A stretch of 64,000 nt of DNA from NCBI RefSeq assembly GCF_037055325.1, contig NZ_CP146373.1, forward strand, positions 3,243,557-3,307,556. The letters are read 5' to 3'. Shown piece by piece: positions 33,510 to 42,901 of the stretch. The notes under the pieces are model-generated. The model worked only from the letters and a program-made list of their open reading frames with translations, had not been told where the DNA came from and did no database searches. Made by a program: the position numbers and the translations under genes. The stretch is from Arachnia propionica. GTDB lineage: Bacteria; Actinomycetota; Actinomycetes; Propionibacteriales; Propionibacteriaceae. Numbering within the stretch: position 1 is the stretch's first letter; every line of letters starts with the position of its first letter.

Positions 33510-34789
33510 TGGACGCCATAGAGGTCATCTCCACCAAACGTGACGGCGGCAGGCTCAGCGACGACCAGATCGACTGGGTGATCCAGGCCTACACCGACGG
33601 GATGGTGGCCGACGAGCAGATGTCGGCGCTGGCGATGGCGATCCTGCTCAACGACATGGACCGCGACGAGATCGCTCGCTGGACCGCCGCGATGATCGCC
33701 TCCGGCCAGCGCATGGACTTCTCGTCGCTGGGCAAACCCACCGCCGACAAGCACTCCACGGGCGGCGTCGGCGACAAGATCACCCTGCCTCTGGCACCCC
33801 TGGTGGCGACCTTCGACGTGGCAGTGCCGCAGCTGTCGGGACGCGGTCTCGGACACACGGGTGGCACCCTCGACAAGATGGAATCCATCCCGGGCTGGCG
33901 CGCCTCCCTGGGCAACGAGGAGTTGCTGGCGCAGCTGGCCGACGTCGGGGCGGTGGTCTGCGCCGCCGGTTCCGGCCTGGCCCCGGCCGACAAGAAGCTC
34001 TACGCTCTGCGCGACGCCACCGGCACCGTCGAGGCCATTCCGTTGATCGCGTCGTCGATCATGAGCAAGAAGATCGCTGAGGGCACGGGGGCGCTGGTGC
34101 TGGATGTGAAGGTCGGTTCGGGCGCGTTCATGAAGACCCGCGATCGCGCGGAGGAACTGGCCCGCACCATGGTGGCGCTGGGAACGGACGCGGGCGTCAC
34201 CACCGTCGCGCTGCTGACGAACATGGACACCCCCCTCGGCCGGACCGCAGGGAACGCGCTCGAGGTCCGCGAGTCGCTGGAGGTGCTGGCGGGCGGTGGC
34301 CCGCGCGACGTGGTGGAGCTGACCGTGCGACTCGCCCGTGAGATGCTGACCGCCGCCGGTAAACCCGACGTCGACCCGGCCCCGGCGCTGCAGGACGGTC
34401 GCGCGATGGATGTGTGGCGACGCATGGTCGCGGCGCAGGGCGGTGACCCCGATGCGCCGCTACCCGTGGCGGAGCACACCCACATGGTCACCGCGGAAAC
34501 CGACGGGTACGTCGCGCGCCTGGACGCGATGGCGGTCGGGGTGGCGGCCTGGCGGTTGGGGGCGGGCAGGGCTCGCAAGGAGGACGACGTGCAGGCGGTC
34601 GCGGGCGTCGAGATGCACGCCAAACCTGGCGACCGCATCGCCCAGGGAGCCCCGCTGTTCACCCTCCACACCGCCACACCGGAGCGCTTCGACCGCGCCT
34701 TGGAGGCCCTCGACGGCGCCGTCGCCTACTCCGGAGGCCCGGTCGCTCCCGACCCGGTGATCCTGGGAAGGATCGACGCCACCACCTGA
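33510..34789 (+). CDS. deoA: thymidine phosphorylase / pyrimidine-nucleoside phosphorylase
   Basis: A 426-residue enzyme that splits thymidine (or uridine) with phosphate to base and deoxyribose-1-phosphate, in nucleoside salvage. Signatures: LAMAILLNDMDRDEIARWTA near the N-terminus, the phosphate-binding KHSTGGVGDKITLPLAPLVA, GRGLGHTGGTLDKMESIPG, and DVKVGSGAFMKTRDRAEELA. The C-terminal domain ends with HAKPGDRIAQGAPLFTLHT, as in the family. Start at ATG 33510 (MDAIEVISTKRDGG); the frame runs on upstream into repeat R, which is not coding. Downstream, tRNA-Pro follows with its own promoter. Confidence 0.95.
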
Positions 34790-34812
34790 GAAAGTCGTGG
34801 TCCGGGCGACGA

Positions 34813-34841
34813 TTTCACCCGCACGCGTGCGCTGGTATAGT
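34813..34841 (+). promoter_or_regulatory. promoter of tRNA-Pro
   Basis: TTTCAC (34813-34818), 17-bp spacer, TATAGT (34836-34841), 25 bp before the mature tRNA 5' end. Confidence 0.65.
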
Positions 34842-34866
34842 CTTTCCGCTGGCTCCGATGAGCCGC

Positions 34867-34940
34867 CGGGGTGTGGCGCAGCTTGGTAGCGCGCGTCGTT
34901 CGGGACGACGAGGCCGCAGGTTCAAATCCTGTCACCCCGA
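34867..34940 (+). tRNA. tRNA-Pro (anticodon CGG)
   Basis: Complete cloverleaf: acceptor arms CGGGGTG and CACCCCG with discriminator A, D-arm GCGCAGCTTGGTAGCGCGC, anticodon stem CGTCG/CGACG with loop TTCGGGA (anticodon CGG), and T-arm with TTCAAAT. CCA is not encoded. Reads CCG codons. Confidence 0.95.
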
Positions 34941-34977
34941 CACAATTCAGGATCCGGAACGTCTCGTTCGGCGTCCG

Positions 34978-35286
34978 TCATGAGCGGAACACCCGGGTGA
35001 TCCCCATCACCATGCTCGCGAAACCAACGACCACGAGCAGAAATCCCAGAAGCCCGTCAAGCGGCGGGAAGCCACCCCCGCTGCTGAGCAAACCCCACGC
35101 AGCTTTCGCGACATCCAGGCTGAACACCGCCACCAGGAGTCCGAAACTAAATTGGATAATCCCCACGATCGCCCTGTGGGAGCCCTTGACGTCACGACTC
35201 ACTAGCCGTCCCGATCCCTTCTGCCCAACACCAGATGCGGAGCCGGCCCCGGGCACCGACGACTCGGGATCGCTGGCGTCTGACAT
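34978..35286 (-). CDS. small two-helix membrane protein, 102 aa
   Basis: Not recognised. The N-terminal 45 residues are hydrophilic (MSDASDPESSVPGAGSASG ...). Two membrane helices follow: AIVGIIQFSFGLLVAVFSL and LLGFLLVVVGFASMVMGI, joined by a glycine-rich loop (LLSSGGGFPPLDG). The ending ITRVFRS is basic. ATG 35286 is chosen at MSDASD. It lies convergent to the tRNA gene. A small membrane protein of unknown role. Confidence 0.6.
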   Translation of the reverse strand: MSDASDPESSVPGAGSASGVGQKGSGRLVSRDVKGSHRAIVGIIQFSFGLLVAVFSLDVAKAAWGLLSSGGGFPPLDGLLGFLLVVVGFASMVMGITRVFRS

Positions 35287-35700
35287 CGTGGTCTCCCTCC
35301 GGAATCGAACCAATCTCACGCTACACATCCCCGGATTCCTTCAGCCGGATCGCATGGTCTTCCACCGTGCTGACCGCGACAGCGCGGCATCCTCACAGAG
35401 TGTCACACATCGTCGTATTCTGCACGATCCCGAATCTGAGCACAATAACTGAGCGATACCCGGAGGGCATCCCGCTCAGTGGAACGAAACCGACCAGTCC
35501 CGGTTCCTCCTTGGCCAAACCCCCTGATTTTTCCTGTGAAAATCATCGGATTGTGAACATGCCATCGGCCCGTCGCATTTGGTCTTGTTGAAGCTTCTGC
35601 AACAATGGACAGCAGCCGGATCGCTGGCGACTACTTCGCCTCCGGAGTGCCGACAGCGATTGCTTGTCGACCGACACGGGTGTGTCAAGAAAGAGGGATT

Positions 35701-36960
35701 GTGGTTTCCGAGTGGCGGGTCGGAGTCAGCGATGTGGGAATTCTGGTGAGCAGAATTTTCGATTCATCGCGCGACGGCGCCTTGGTCGTGGTATCTCCCG
35801 CCAGCGACACGAATCGACCTCGTATCGACACGAAAATGCTGGCCCAACGTCTGCCCCCCGGAACCGAATTAGCCGTCCTCGATTCCATGACGGCCTCGGA
35901 GCGCCTGTCAGATACAGTAGATCCACAATTTCAGGTTTATGGTGGCGGTATTCGTGTCATCCTCGCAGGGGCAGCCAGAACAGACCACTGGCGGCGCCAT
36001 CGGCTGTTCCGGGTCTACCCGGGCGACGATGCCGACAGCGCCTGCCTCGACATAGCGGAACACGTGGCCTCCCACCAGGGAATCGGTAGGCCACACCGGA
36101 GCGGATCCGGAAGCACCCCCCAGAAAGCCCTGTCGGACGACCAGATGGCCGCCCTCGACCGCTTTAGGGCCTCTCTCGACGTCACGTCGTCCGCACTCGC
36201 ACCCGCCAAGAGAGTCCCGCGGCCCGGTCCAGGCCCCACGCCGAACCCGAAACCGGGATCGATGGTCCCCAAACCCGGACCCCACCGCCCGGCCAGCACA
36301 TCCTCCAGCTCAACCGCCCACACACCCCCTACACCAGCCGTCACGGGGCTCAGCGCAACTGAGCTGAAAAACCTGTTGGACACCCAGACGGAACGAATTG
36401 CCAACAAACTTCGCAGCTCCATAATCGACGACCTCATGCTGCTTCTCGACAGCGATCACGAATCTTTGGCAAGAGAACGTTCCCGCGCCGACGCGGCGGA
36501 GGAGGAGCTGGATCATCTTCGTCGCCGAATGACCGATCAGGAAGAAAGTCGTGGATATCCCCGGGTCTACAGCGACCCGGAAAAACAATTCCGCTGGGAA
36601 GTGGAATACGAGTGGTTGACCGGAAATCCGGAGGAGGAACGCGGGGAATCGCTGACCCCTTACACAATCGGTGAGGGATTCCTCGATTCCATGGAAGCGG
36701 AGCTGTTGCGCGGCAGGGCAAAGATCGTTCAGGTCATCGTCGACGTCCTCTCTGGTCACGCCTGGGATCGAAGAAAAACTCACCAATTCATCATCCCGAG
36801 CAAGTCGGTGATCCAGAAAACCATTCCTGAGGGCGCCGTTCCGTGGCGGACATACGTGAAACGCGGAGCCCCTGGCGCGGCGCGACTGACCTGGTGGCAG
36901 TACCCGGACGGCACCATCGAACTGGTCCACGTCGGCCACCACGACGATCTATTGCGATAG
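35701..36960 (+). CDS. hypothetical protein with coiled coil and Pro-rich linker, 419 aa
   Basis: Not recognised. GTG start with a GAGGG site 5 nt upstream. Residues 1-130 look like a compact alpha/beta domain (WRVGVSDVGILVSRIFDSSR, GALVVVSPASD). A proline-rich linker follows (GPGPTPNPKPGSMVPKPGP), then a coiled coil (LARERSRADAAEEELDHLRR). The C-terminal domain (about 310-419) begins FRWEVEYEWLTGNPEEERG and ends AARLTWWQYPDGTIELVHVG, followed by HHDD. This end resembles RelE-fold or nuclease-associated domains in which an aromatic strand is followed by a GxHD tail; the same layout (N-terminal cap, coiled coil, C-terminal toxin-like domain) occurs in abortive-infection proteins. The resemblance is weak. 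Confidence 0.55.
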   Translation: MVSEWRVGVSDVGILVSRIFDSSRDGALVVVSPASDTNRPRIDTKMLAQRLPPGTELAVLDSMTASERLSDTVDPQFQVYGGGIRVILAGAARTDHWRRHRLFRVYPGDDADSACLDIAEHVASHQGIGRPHRSGSGSTPQKALSDDQMAALDRFRASLDVTSSALAPAKRVPRPGPGPTPNPKPGSMVPKPGPHRPASTSSSSTAHTPPTPAVTGLSATELKNLLDTQTERIANKLRSSIIDDLMLLLDSDHESLARERSRADAAEEELDHLRRRMTDQEESRGYPRVYSDPEKQFRWEVEYEWLTGNPEEERGESLTPYTIGEGFLDSMEAELLRGRAKIVQVIVDVLSGHAWDRRKTHQFIIPSKSVIQKTIPEGAVPWRTYVKRGAPGAARLTWWQYPDGTIELVHVGHHDDLLR

Positions 36961-36967
36961 AGCAGCC

Positions 36968-37648
36968 TCAGGTCGCGGGCGCGACATGGACCGCCTCAGC
37001 TATCGGGACGCTGAGCTCGATCTCGGTTTCCATCCTCTCGACGGTCATCAGACCCATCCCGGACAGCCCAGAGAGCACCTTCAACCGCGTCCCGATGGCC
37101 ACACCACGATCCGTGAGAAACCGGAGGATGTCCGGGTTGGAATCGGAGACCCGCACCACCCGCACCTCGACGCCCGCCGCCACATGTGCCAGCAGCACCA
37201 CCCCTCGCTGCTTTTCCTCTCCGTCTCTCGGGATGGGGTCGCCGTGCGGGTCCGCAGCCGGGTGCCCGAGGATCTCATCCATCCGGTCGACCAGCGCTTC
37301 GGAGGCGGCGTGCTCGAGTCGGTCCGCCTCATCGTGGACCTGGTCCCATGGCATGCCCAGCGACGTGACCAGATAGGTCTCGATGATGCGGTGACGCCGC
37401 ACCACCGCACGCCCGATCCGTTCCCCCTCCTCGGTCAGCTCGATGTTGCCGTAGGGGCGGTACTTGATCATTCCCTCCCTGGCCAGGCGCTTCAGACTGG
37501 CCGAGACCGTGGAGGGGGTAACGCCGAGGGCAGCGGCCAGATCAGTGGTGTTCGGGCGACGCCCGTCGTCGGGCCACTCGCAGGCCTTCCAGATCAGCGC
37601 GAGGTAGTCCTCCGTGACACGGGTCACGTCAGCGCCGGTGGCCGTCAT
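36968..37648 (-). CDS. mntR: DtxR/MntR-family metal-dependent regulator
   Basis: A 226-residue regulator with the family's domain order: winged helix (TEDYLALIWKACEW, then DLAAALGVTPSTVSASLKRL and GNIELTEEGERIG), a dimerisation helix bundle carrying metal ligands (RRHRIIETYLVTSLGMPWDQ, EADRLEHAASEALVDRMDEI), and a C-terminal SH3-like domain (SDSNPDILRFLTDRGVAIGT, GLMTVERM). Cys is absent at the position that is Cys in iron-responsive DtxR (MPWDQV), which favours manganese. It diverges from mntP, with a palindrome between, so it probably controls manganese efflux. The second of two adjacent ATGs (37648) has the better ribosome site spacing. Confidence 0.88.
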   Translation of the reverse strand: MTATGADVTRVTEDYLALIWKACEWPDDGRRPNTTDLAAALGVTPSTVSASLKRLAREGMIKYRPYGNIELTEEGERIGRAVVRRHRIIETYLVTSLGMPWDQVHDEADRLEHAASEALVDRMDEILGHPAADPHGDPIPRDGEEKQRGVVLLAHVAAGVEVRVVRVSDSNPDILRFLTDRGVAIGTRLKVLSGLSGMGLMTVERMETEIELSVPIAEAVHVAPAT

Positions 37649-37787
37649 CATTCCTTCTTCCAAGTGGGTCGTCCCACCGGCGGCTGTCACAGCGACCGGC
37701 AGGCTGTTCGTCGCGGGGCATTTCTTCGCCTTCCATGACGATTCTTCCTGAAACAGCGACGCGTCTCAACAGGGCGACAGGTGTCGC

Positions 37788-37812
37788 AAAAGGTGTGATC
37801 AGGCACACTTTC
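37788..37812. promoter_or_regulatory. candidate MntR operator upstream of mntP
   Basis: AAAAGGTGTGATC AGGCACACTTTC: an imperfect inverted repeat (AAAGGTGTG opposite CACACTTT), located about 80 bp before the mntP start and 140 bp before mntR. Its position between the divergent pair is the main support. Confidence 0.5.
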
Positions 37813-37891
37813 AGGTACCCGTAGACACACCAGACCCTGTGGCGTCACAGTGGCTGAAGACAAGCACGCACGCCCCGGGAAAGGTCCCACG

Positions 37892-38464
37892 ATGTCCCTC
37901 TGGTCCATCTGGTTGGTCGGATTCGGCGTATCCGCCGACGCGTTCGCCGCCTCGCTGACCAGCGGCGTGAAAATGGGCCGTTTCAATTATCGGCACGCCC
38001 TGGTCATCGCCCTCACCTTCGCGGGTTTCCAGGCCGCGATGCCGCTGCTCGGATGGCTCATGGCGGCCAACTTCACCAGCTTCCTCGATCCCTTCGACCA
38101 CTGGATCGCATTCGCGCTGCTCGCAATCATCGGAGGCAAAATGACCTGGGAGGCGCTTCAGGCCGACGAGGACGAAGGCGACAGCGGGCAGGGGAGCCGA
38201 CTCGATCTGCGTCGCCTGCTGATCCTGGGAATCGCGACCAGCATCGACGCGGCAGCCGTCGGGGTGTCCTTCGCGATGCTGGAGGTCTCGATCCTCCTGG
38301 CGATCCTCTGCATCGGTCTGATCACGCTGGTGACCTCGTTCGCAGCGGTCGGGATCGGGCACCGGATTGGGGTGAGGTTCCGCAGACCCGCCGAATTCCT
38401 GGGCGGCGTGGTGTTGATCATCATCGGTACCCGCATCCTGCTGGAAGGACTCGCCCTGTTCTGA
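37892..38464 (+). CDS. mntP: manganese efflux pump MntP
   Basis: A 190-residue protein with six membrane helices in two repeats. Each repeat has the family's aspartate motif: GFGVSADAFAASLTSGVKMG in helix 1 and GIATSIDAAAVGVSFAMLE in helix 4; HALVIALTFAGFQAAMPLLG also matches. MntP exports excess Mn(II). Start at ATG 37892, because the first membrane helix follows directly (MSLWSIWLVGFGVSADAF). Paired with a divergent DtxR/MntR-type regulator. Confidence 0.93.
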   Translation: MSLWSIWLVGFGVSADAFAASLTSGVKMGRFNYRHALVIALTFAGFQAAMPLLGWLMAANFTSFLDPFDHWIAFALLAIIGGKMTWEALQADEDEGDSGQGSRLDLRRLLILGIATSIDAAAVGVSFAMLEVSILLAILCIGLITLVTSFAAVGIGHRIGVRFRRPAEFLGGVVLIIIGTRILLEGLALF

Positions 38465-38556
38465 CGGGTCTCTGACGGGTCGCACGTTTTGCCGGGCGGC
38501 TTCTGAAGATACGCTGACGCCGTCACCATGCATCGGCCACGTCCTGAAGGAGCGCC

Positions 38557-39528
38557 ATGGAACGCAACACCGAGTTGCTGCTCCGGGTGGCACGCATGTA
38601 CCACGTGCAGTCCGAAACCATGGATGCGATCGCCCACCACCTGGGGGTTTCGCGCTCGACGGTGTCGCGACTGCTGAAGGAGGCCCGGGACCGCGGACTG
38701 GTGCGCGTGACCATCACCGATCCCGACCGCCCCATGACCCGCCTGGCCGAGATCTTCCGCAAGAGCTTCCACGTCCAGGCGCACCTGGTCAACGTCCGCC
38801 CCGGATCCAGCTACATGCTGCGCCTCGAGCAGGTCGCGAAAGTGGCCGCCCGGCTCCTCGACGACATCGTCACCAATGGCGATGTCGTCGGTGTGGCGTG
38901 GGGCACCACAGTCTCCGCGATCGCCCAGCACCTGCGACCCCGCGACCTGAGTGGAGTGATCGTCGTCAGTCTCAACGGTGGCGCCAATCAGCGCACAACA
39001 GGGCTTCCGTATGTCGGCTCCATCCTGCAGCGCTTCGCCGTCGCGTTCCACGGCGAGGAACAATTCCTGGCGCTGCCGGCCTTCTTCGACAACCCCGACA
39101 CCCGCACCGCCATGTGGGCGGAACGTTCCACCCGCCACATGCTCCAGGTGCGGGCTTCCTGCACGAAGGCGGTCTTCGGGGTGGGAGGGCTCGGCTCCGA
39201 ACTCCAGTCGCACGTGTACTCCGCCAACTACCTCGACGACTCCGAGTTGGCCGATCTGAAGTCAGCGGGTGTGGTCGGCGACGTCTGCACCGTGATGCTG
39301 CGGGCCGACGGGTCCTGGCGCGACATCCCCATCAACTCCCGCGCCACCGGCATGACCCCGGCGGAGCTGCGGGCCATTCCCCGCCGCATCTGCGTGGTCA
39401 GCGGGACGGGCAAGGCGGTTCCGGTGCTGGGCGCACTACGCGCCGGGGTCGCGACGGATCTGGTGATCGACGAGGAAACCGCCCGCGCGGTGCTGCACGA
39501 GATGCGTCCCGGTTTGCGCCTCGACTAG
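38557..39528 (+). CDS. SorC/DeoR-family sugar-binding transcriptional regulator
   Basis: A 323-residue regulator. The N-terminal helix-turn-helix reads MDAIAHHLGVSRSTVSRLLK, and the rest is a phosphosugar-binding SorC domain: GDVVGVAWGTTVSAIAQHL, VVSLNGGANQ, LPAFF, AVFGVGGLGSELQSH and the final RICVVSGTGKAVPVLGALRA. Such proteins bind phosphorylated sugars and regulate catabolic operons. The regulated genes are not evident; deoA lies 3.8 kb upstream, separated by unrelated genes. GAAGGAG site 6 nt before the ATG. Confidence 0.9.
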   Translation: MERNTELLLRVARMYHVQSETMDAIAHHLGVSRSTVSRLLKEARDRGLVRVTITDPDRPMTRLAEIFRKSFHVQAHLVNVRPGSSYMLRLEQVAKVAARLLDDIVTNGDVVGVAWGTTVSAIAQHLRPRDLSGVIVVSLNGGANQRTTGLPYVGSILQRFAVAFHGEEQFLALPAFFDNPDTRTAMWAERSTRHMLQVRASCTKAVFGVGGLGSELQSHVYSANYLDDSELADLKSAGVVGDVCTVMLRADGSWRDIPINSRATGMTPAELRAIPRRICVVSGTGKAVPVLGALRAGVATDLVIDEETARAVLHEMRPGLRLD

Positions 39529-39594
39529 GAATTCCGGGGATAGTGTTTCCGCTGCCGGTTCTGAGGCGTTTCGTGAACCTCATAGGCTGTCCTC

Positions 39595-40512
39595 ATGACT
39601 GATCTGCTCGTCACCACCCTGGACGATGGGGTCGCGACTCTCACCCTCAACCGTCCCAAAGCCATCAACTCACTCAACCTGGAGATGCTCCAGGCAGCAC
39701 ACGAGATCCTCACCTCGTGGGCCCACGACGATTCGGTACGGGAGGTAGTGCTCCGCGGCGAGGGGGCGCGCGGATTCAGCGCAGGAGCCGATGTGCGGGA
39801 GTTGTCGCAGGCCATCAGTGGCAATGGACCCTGGCTGAGGTTCCTGGAGGTCGAGTACCTGCTCGACCTGATCGTCGCCCAGTTTCCGAAGCACGTCACC
39901 GCCCACCTCAACGGCATCACCATGGGCGGCGGTCTGGGTCTGACGGTCAACGCCGACCGGCGAATAGTGGGTTCGTCGACGCTGATGGCGATGCCGGAGA
40001 CGAAGATCGGTTTCTTCCCGGACGCGGGTGTCATGTACTGGCTGGCGCGGGCCGGGGCTCTGGGCACCCACATGGCGCTCACCTCCGGCACGATCGGCGG
40101 GGGCGACGCTCTGCGCATCAACCTGGCCGACGAGTCGTCCGACGGCGATCTGCCCGCCCCGCTGTCGGAGGCCGCCTGGATCCAGGAGTGCTACACCGGG
40201 GACGACCCGGTCGAGATCGCACACCGGCTCGAGGAGCACCCCGACCAGGCCGCCCAGCAGGCGGGTCGTGAGCTGCGGGCTCGCTCACCGTTTGCGGTTC
40301 ACGTCGCGCTGCGGGCGCTGCGACGGGCCGCCACTCTTGACTTGAACGGTGTGCTGCACCAGGACCTTCGGCTCGCGGAACACATGATCCCCGTCGATTT
40401 CGTCGAGGGCGTGCGCGCGCTCCTGATCGACAAGGACAACCAGCCCGCCTGGCGCTACGCCACCCTGGAGGACGTGCCGGCCCGGGTCGTCGATGAGGTC
40501 TTCGCCTACTGA
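39595..40512 (+). CDS. enoyl-CoA hydratase/isomerase family, 3-hydroxyisobutyryl-CoA hydrolase-like
   Basis: A 305-residue crotonase. The oxyanion-hole glycines are in GARGFSAGADVRELSQ and GITMGGGLGLTVNADRRI. The stretch MPETKIGFFPDAGVMYWLAR, with PE..iGffPD, is typical of 3-hydroxyisobutyryl-CoA hydrolases, which hydrolyse the valine-degradation intermediate. The C-terminal part (LHQDLRLAEHMIPVDFVEGV) also matches that branch, where RAL.ID...P.W is seen at the end. Its length is slightly shorter than typical (about 340). No valine-degradation operon surrounds it. Confidence 0.85.
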   Translation: MTDLLVTTLDDGVATLTLNRPKAINSLNLEMLQAAHEILTSWAHDDSVREVVLRGEGARGFSAGADVRELSQAISGNGPWLRFLEVEYLLDLIVAQFPKHVTAHLNGITMGGGLGLTVNADRRIVGSSTLMAMPETKIGFFPDAGVMYWLARAGALGTHMALTSGTIGGGDALRINLADESSDGDLPAPLSEAAWIQECYTGDDPVEIAHRLEEHPDQAAQQAGRELRARSPFAVHVALRALRRAATLDLNGVLHQDLRLAEHMIPVDFVEGVRALLIDKDNQPAWRYATLEDVPARVVDEVFAY

Positions 40513-40568
40513 CAGAAAATCCCTCGCGAGGTACCGCCGCGGCCTTTCCGTGACTAGGCTCGTGTTCC

Positions 40569-42686
40569 ATGAGTGATGACCAGTCCCGCAATCCCGGTCT
40601 ACCCGCCCGCGACGGCTCCACCGACCCGTGGCTGTGGCTCGAGGACGTGACCGGCGAGGACGCGCTGGGGTGGGTGCGTGAACGCAACACACGTGCCGAG
40701 GGGGAGCTCGACGCGAACAACGATGTGACGGCCCTGGCCGCGGAGCTGAAAGCGATCCTCGACTCCCCGGCAAACATCCCGAACGTGGTGCGCCGCGGCG
40801 ACCAGCTGTACAACTTCTGGACCGACGCGGAGCACCCGCGGGGGCTGTGGCGGCGCACGTCGCTCGACTCGTACCGCACCGAGGAGCCCGACTGGGAGGT
40901 GCTGATCGACGTCGATGCCCTCAACGCGGCAGAGCAGGAGGACTGGGTGTGGCACGGCGCCACCGTGCTGCGCCCCGAGGAGGGGCAGCCGTGGCGACAT
41001 GCCCTGATCGCCCTGTCCCACGGCGGCTCCGACGCAGACGTCACCCGTGAGTTCGATCTGGTCACCAAACGATTCGTGCCCGCTTCCGAGGGCGGTTTCG
41101 AGCGGCCCGACGCCAAGGGCAGCCTCAGTTGGATCGATACCGAGACGGTGTTCGTCTCCACCGACTTCGGGCCCGAGAGCGTCAGCAGTTCCGGGTATCC
41201 CTTGCAGGTGCGCCGCTGGCGTCGAGGAACGCCGATGTCGGAGGCGACTCTCGTCCACCAGGGCGAACCGACGGACATGCAGGTCGGTGCGGGTCGCGAT
41301 CACGTGCCGGGTTTCGTGCGCGACTGGGTCTACCAGGTCCGCGGCTTCTACGACTACGACCTGTTCCTGCTAAACCCCGACGACTCCCTGACCCTGATCG
41401 ACGTCCCCTCCGACTGCACGGCTTCCCCCCACCGCGACCTGCTGCTGCTCACTCCCCGCACCGACTGGGAGGTCGACGACGTGCTGGTGCCTGCGGGATC
41501 CCTCGCGGTGGCGCGACTGGATTCGTTCCTGCCCGGCTGGGAAGGAAAGGGGCCGCGCGTGCGAGTGCTATTCGCCCCGTCCAGGTCAACGTCGATCGCG
41601 GATTTCTTCGTCACCCGGAACTTCATCGTGGTCACGGCCCAGGAGGACGTCCGCACCTACCTGCTGGTGTTCCACAACGACGGCGAGCAGTGGCAGTCGC
41701 ACCGCATCCACCGCGATCTACCCGGCACGGTGTGGGCCTCGGCAGTTGACGACGTCGAGGGCGACGAACTGTGGATCACGGCCACGGGTTTTCTCCAGCC
41801 ACCGACGCTGTACCTGGGTGATCTGGCGCCCCTGCTGACAGGAGATGAGCCGGCGCCGCTGGTGAGGATGAAGGCGGAGCCGTCACACTTTGACGTCACG
41901 GGGCTGGAGGTGAGCCAGCACTTCGCGATCAGCGACGACGGCACGCGCGTGCCGTACTTCCAGATCGGTCGCGCCGACCTACCCCCGGCCTGGGACAACC
42001 CGACCCTGCTCGGGGGATACGGCGGTTTCGAGGTGTCGATGTCACCGCAGTACGGACCGCTGACGGGCAAGGCGTGGCTGGAGCGGGGCGGCACCCACGT
42101 GGTCGCGAACATCCGCGGCGGCGGTGAATACGGCCCGGCCTGGCACCAGGCCGCTCTGAAGGAGCACCGGCACCGCGCCTACGAAGATTTCGCGGCGGTC
42201 GCGCGGGATCTCGTCGCCCGTGGCGTGACCACCCGGGAGCGCCTGGCCTGCCTGGGAGGCTCAAACGGCGGCCTGCTCACGGGCAACATGCTCACCAGGT
42301 ATCCGGGTCTGTTCGGGGCGGTGGTGATCCAGGTTCCGTTGCTCGACATGCGCCGCTACACGAAGCTCCTGGCCGGGGCGTCGTGGATCGCCGAGTACGG
42401 CGACCCCGACACCGACGACTGGGACTACATCCGCACCTTCAGCCCCTACCACCTCCTGGAGGAGTCGGCGGACTACCCGGCGACGCTGGTGACCACCTCC
42501 ACCCGCGACGATCGCGTCCACCCGGGCCACGCCCGCAAGTTCACGGCGGCCCTGGAGACCATCGGAGCCGACGTCCGCTACTGGGAGAACACGGAAGGCG
42601 GCCACGGAGGGGCAGCCGACAACGCCCAACAGGCCTGGATGAACGCCCTGATCTGGGCCTTCCTGCACCACACCATAGGCCGCTGA
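40569..42686 (+). CDS. prolyl oligopeptidase family serine peptidase (S9)
   Basis: A 705-residue cytosolic peptidase. The N-terminal 400 residues form the beta-propeller (repeated VSS/VRR strand patterns). The hydrolase domain begins near ISDDGTRVPYFQIGRADLPP; the catalytic serine is in CLGGSNGGLLTGNML, the aspartate in TSTRDDRVHPGHARKF and the histidine in ENTEGGHGGAAD. NIRGGGEYGPAWHQAALKEH is a family signature. It cleaves after proline in short peptides. It starts 57 bp after the crotonase gene and may share its transcript. Confidence 0.93.
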   Translation: MSDDQSRNPGLPARDGSTDPWLWLEDVTGEDALGWVRERNTRAEGELDANNDVTALAAELKAILDSPANIPNVVRRGDQLYNFWTDAEHPRGLWRRTSLDSYRTEEPDWEVLIDVDALNAAEQEDWVWHGATVLRPEEGQPWRHALIALSHGGSDADVTREFDLVTKRFVPASEGGFERPDAKGSLSWIDTETVFVSTDFGPESVSSSGYPLQVRRWRRGTPMSEATLVHQGEPTDMQVGAGRDHVPGFVRDWVYQVRGFYDYDLFLLNPDDSLTLIDVPSDCTASPHRDLLLLTPRTDWEVDDVLVPAGSLAVARLDSFLPGWEGKGPRVRVLFAPSRSTSIADFFVTRNFIVVTAQEDVRTYLLVFHNDGEQWQSHRIHRDLPGTVWASAVDDVEGDELWITATGFLQPPTLYLGDLAPLLTGDEPAPLVRMKAEPSHFDVTGLEVSQHFAISDDGTRVPYFQIGRADLPPAWDNPTLLGGYGGFEVSMSPQYGPLTGKAWLERGGTHVVANIRGGGEYGPAWHQAALKEHRHRAYEDFAAVARDLVARGVTTRERLACLGGSNGGLLTGNMLTRYPGLFGAVVIQVPLLDMRRYTKLLAGASWIAEYGDPDTDDWDYIRTFSPYHLLEESADYPATLVTTSTRDDRVHPGHARKFTAALETIGADVRYWENTEGGHGGAADNAQQAWMNALIWAFLHHTIGR

Positions 42687-42723
42687 CCGACACCACGAAA
42701 CCCGCCCCGGTCCGGCCCACATC

Positions 42724-42852
42724 CGGTTCGCTGGCCTTCCTGCGGCTCGCCAGCCCTGTCGTCGTCCGCCAGCCCACCCGACGGAAACGCCAGCCTTACG
42801 GACAAACGCCAGCGCTACAGCGCAAGCAAACGACCGCAAGGCAAGCGAACCA
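42724..42852 (+). repeat. island-flanking repeat, left copy, with terminal inverted repeats
   Basis: About 129 bp, starting CGGTTCGCTGGCC and ending GGCAAGCGAACC; these ends are inverted repeats of each other. The right 75 bp (CCAGCCTTACGGACAAACGC, CAGCGCTACAGCGCAAGCAA, ACGACCGCAAGGCAAGCGAA) are almost identical to the copy at 47395-47503. Direct orientation. The AT-rich island starts immediately after it. Confidence 0.8.
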
Positions 42853-42901
42853 TCAGGGGTACATTCCTAAATTTTTAAACATCTATCAAGAATCGACCGG
42901 T

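Noticed and set aside
42261..42839. Minus-strand frame with a peptide similar to one at 47491-47210
   Set aside because: The similarity (MRSFACAVALAF versus MWSFACAVALAF) comes only from the flanking repeat; the rest is antisense to the prolyl oligopeptidase gene.
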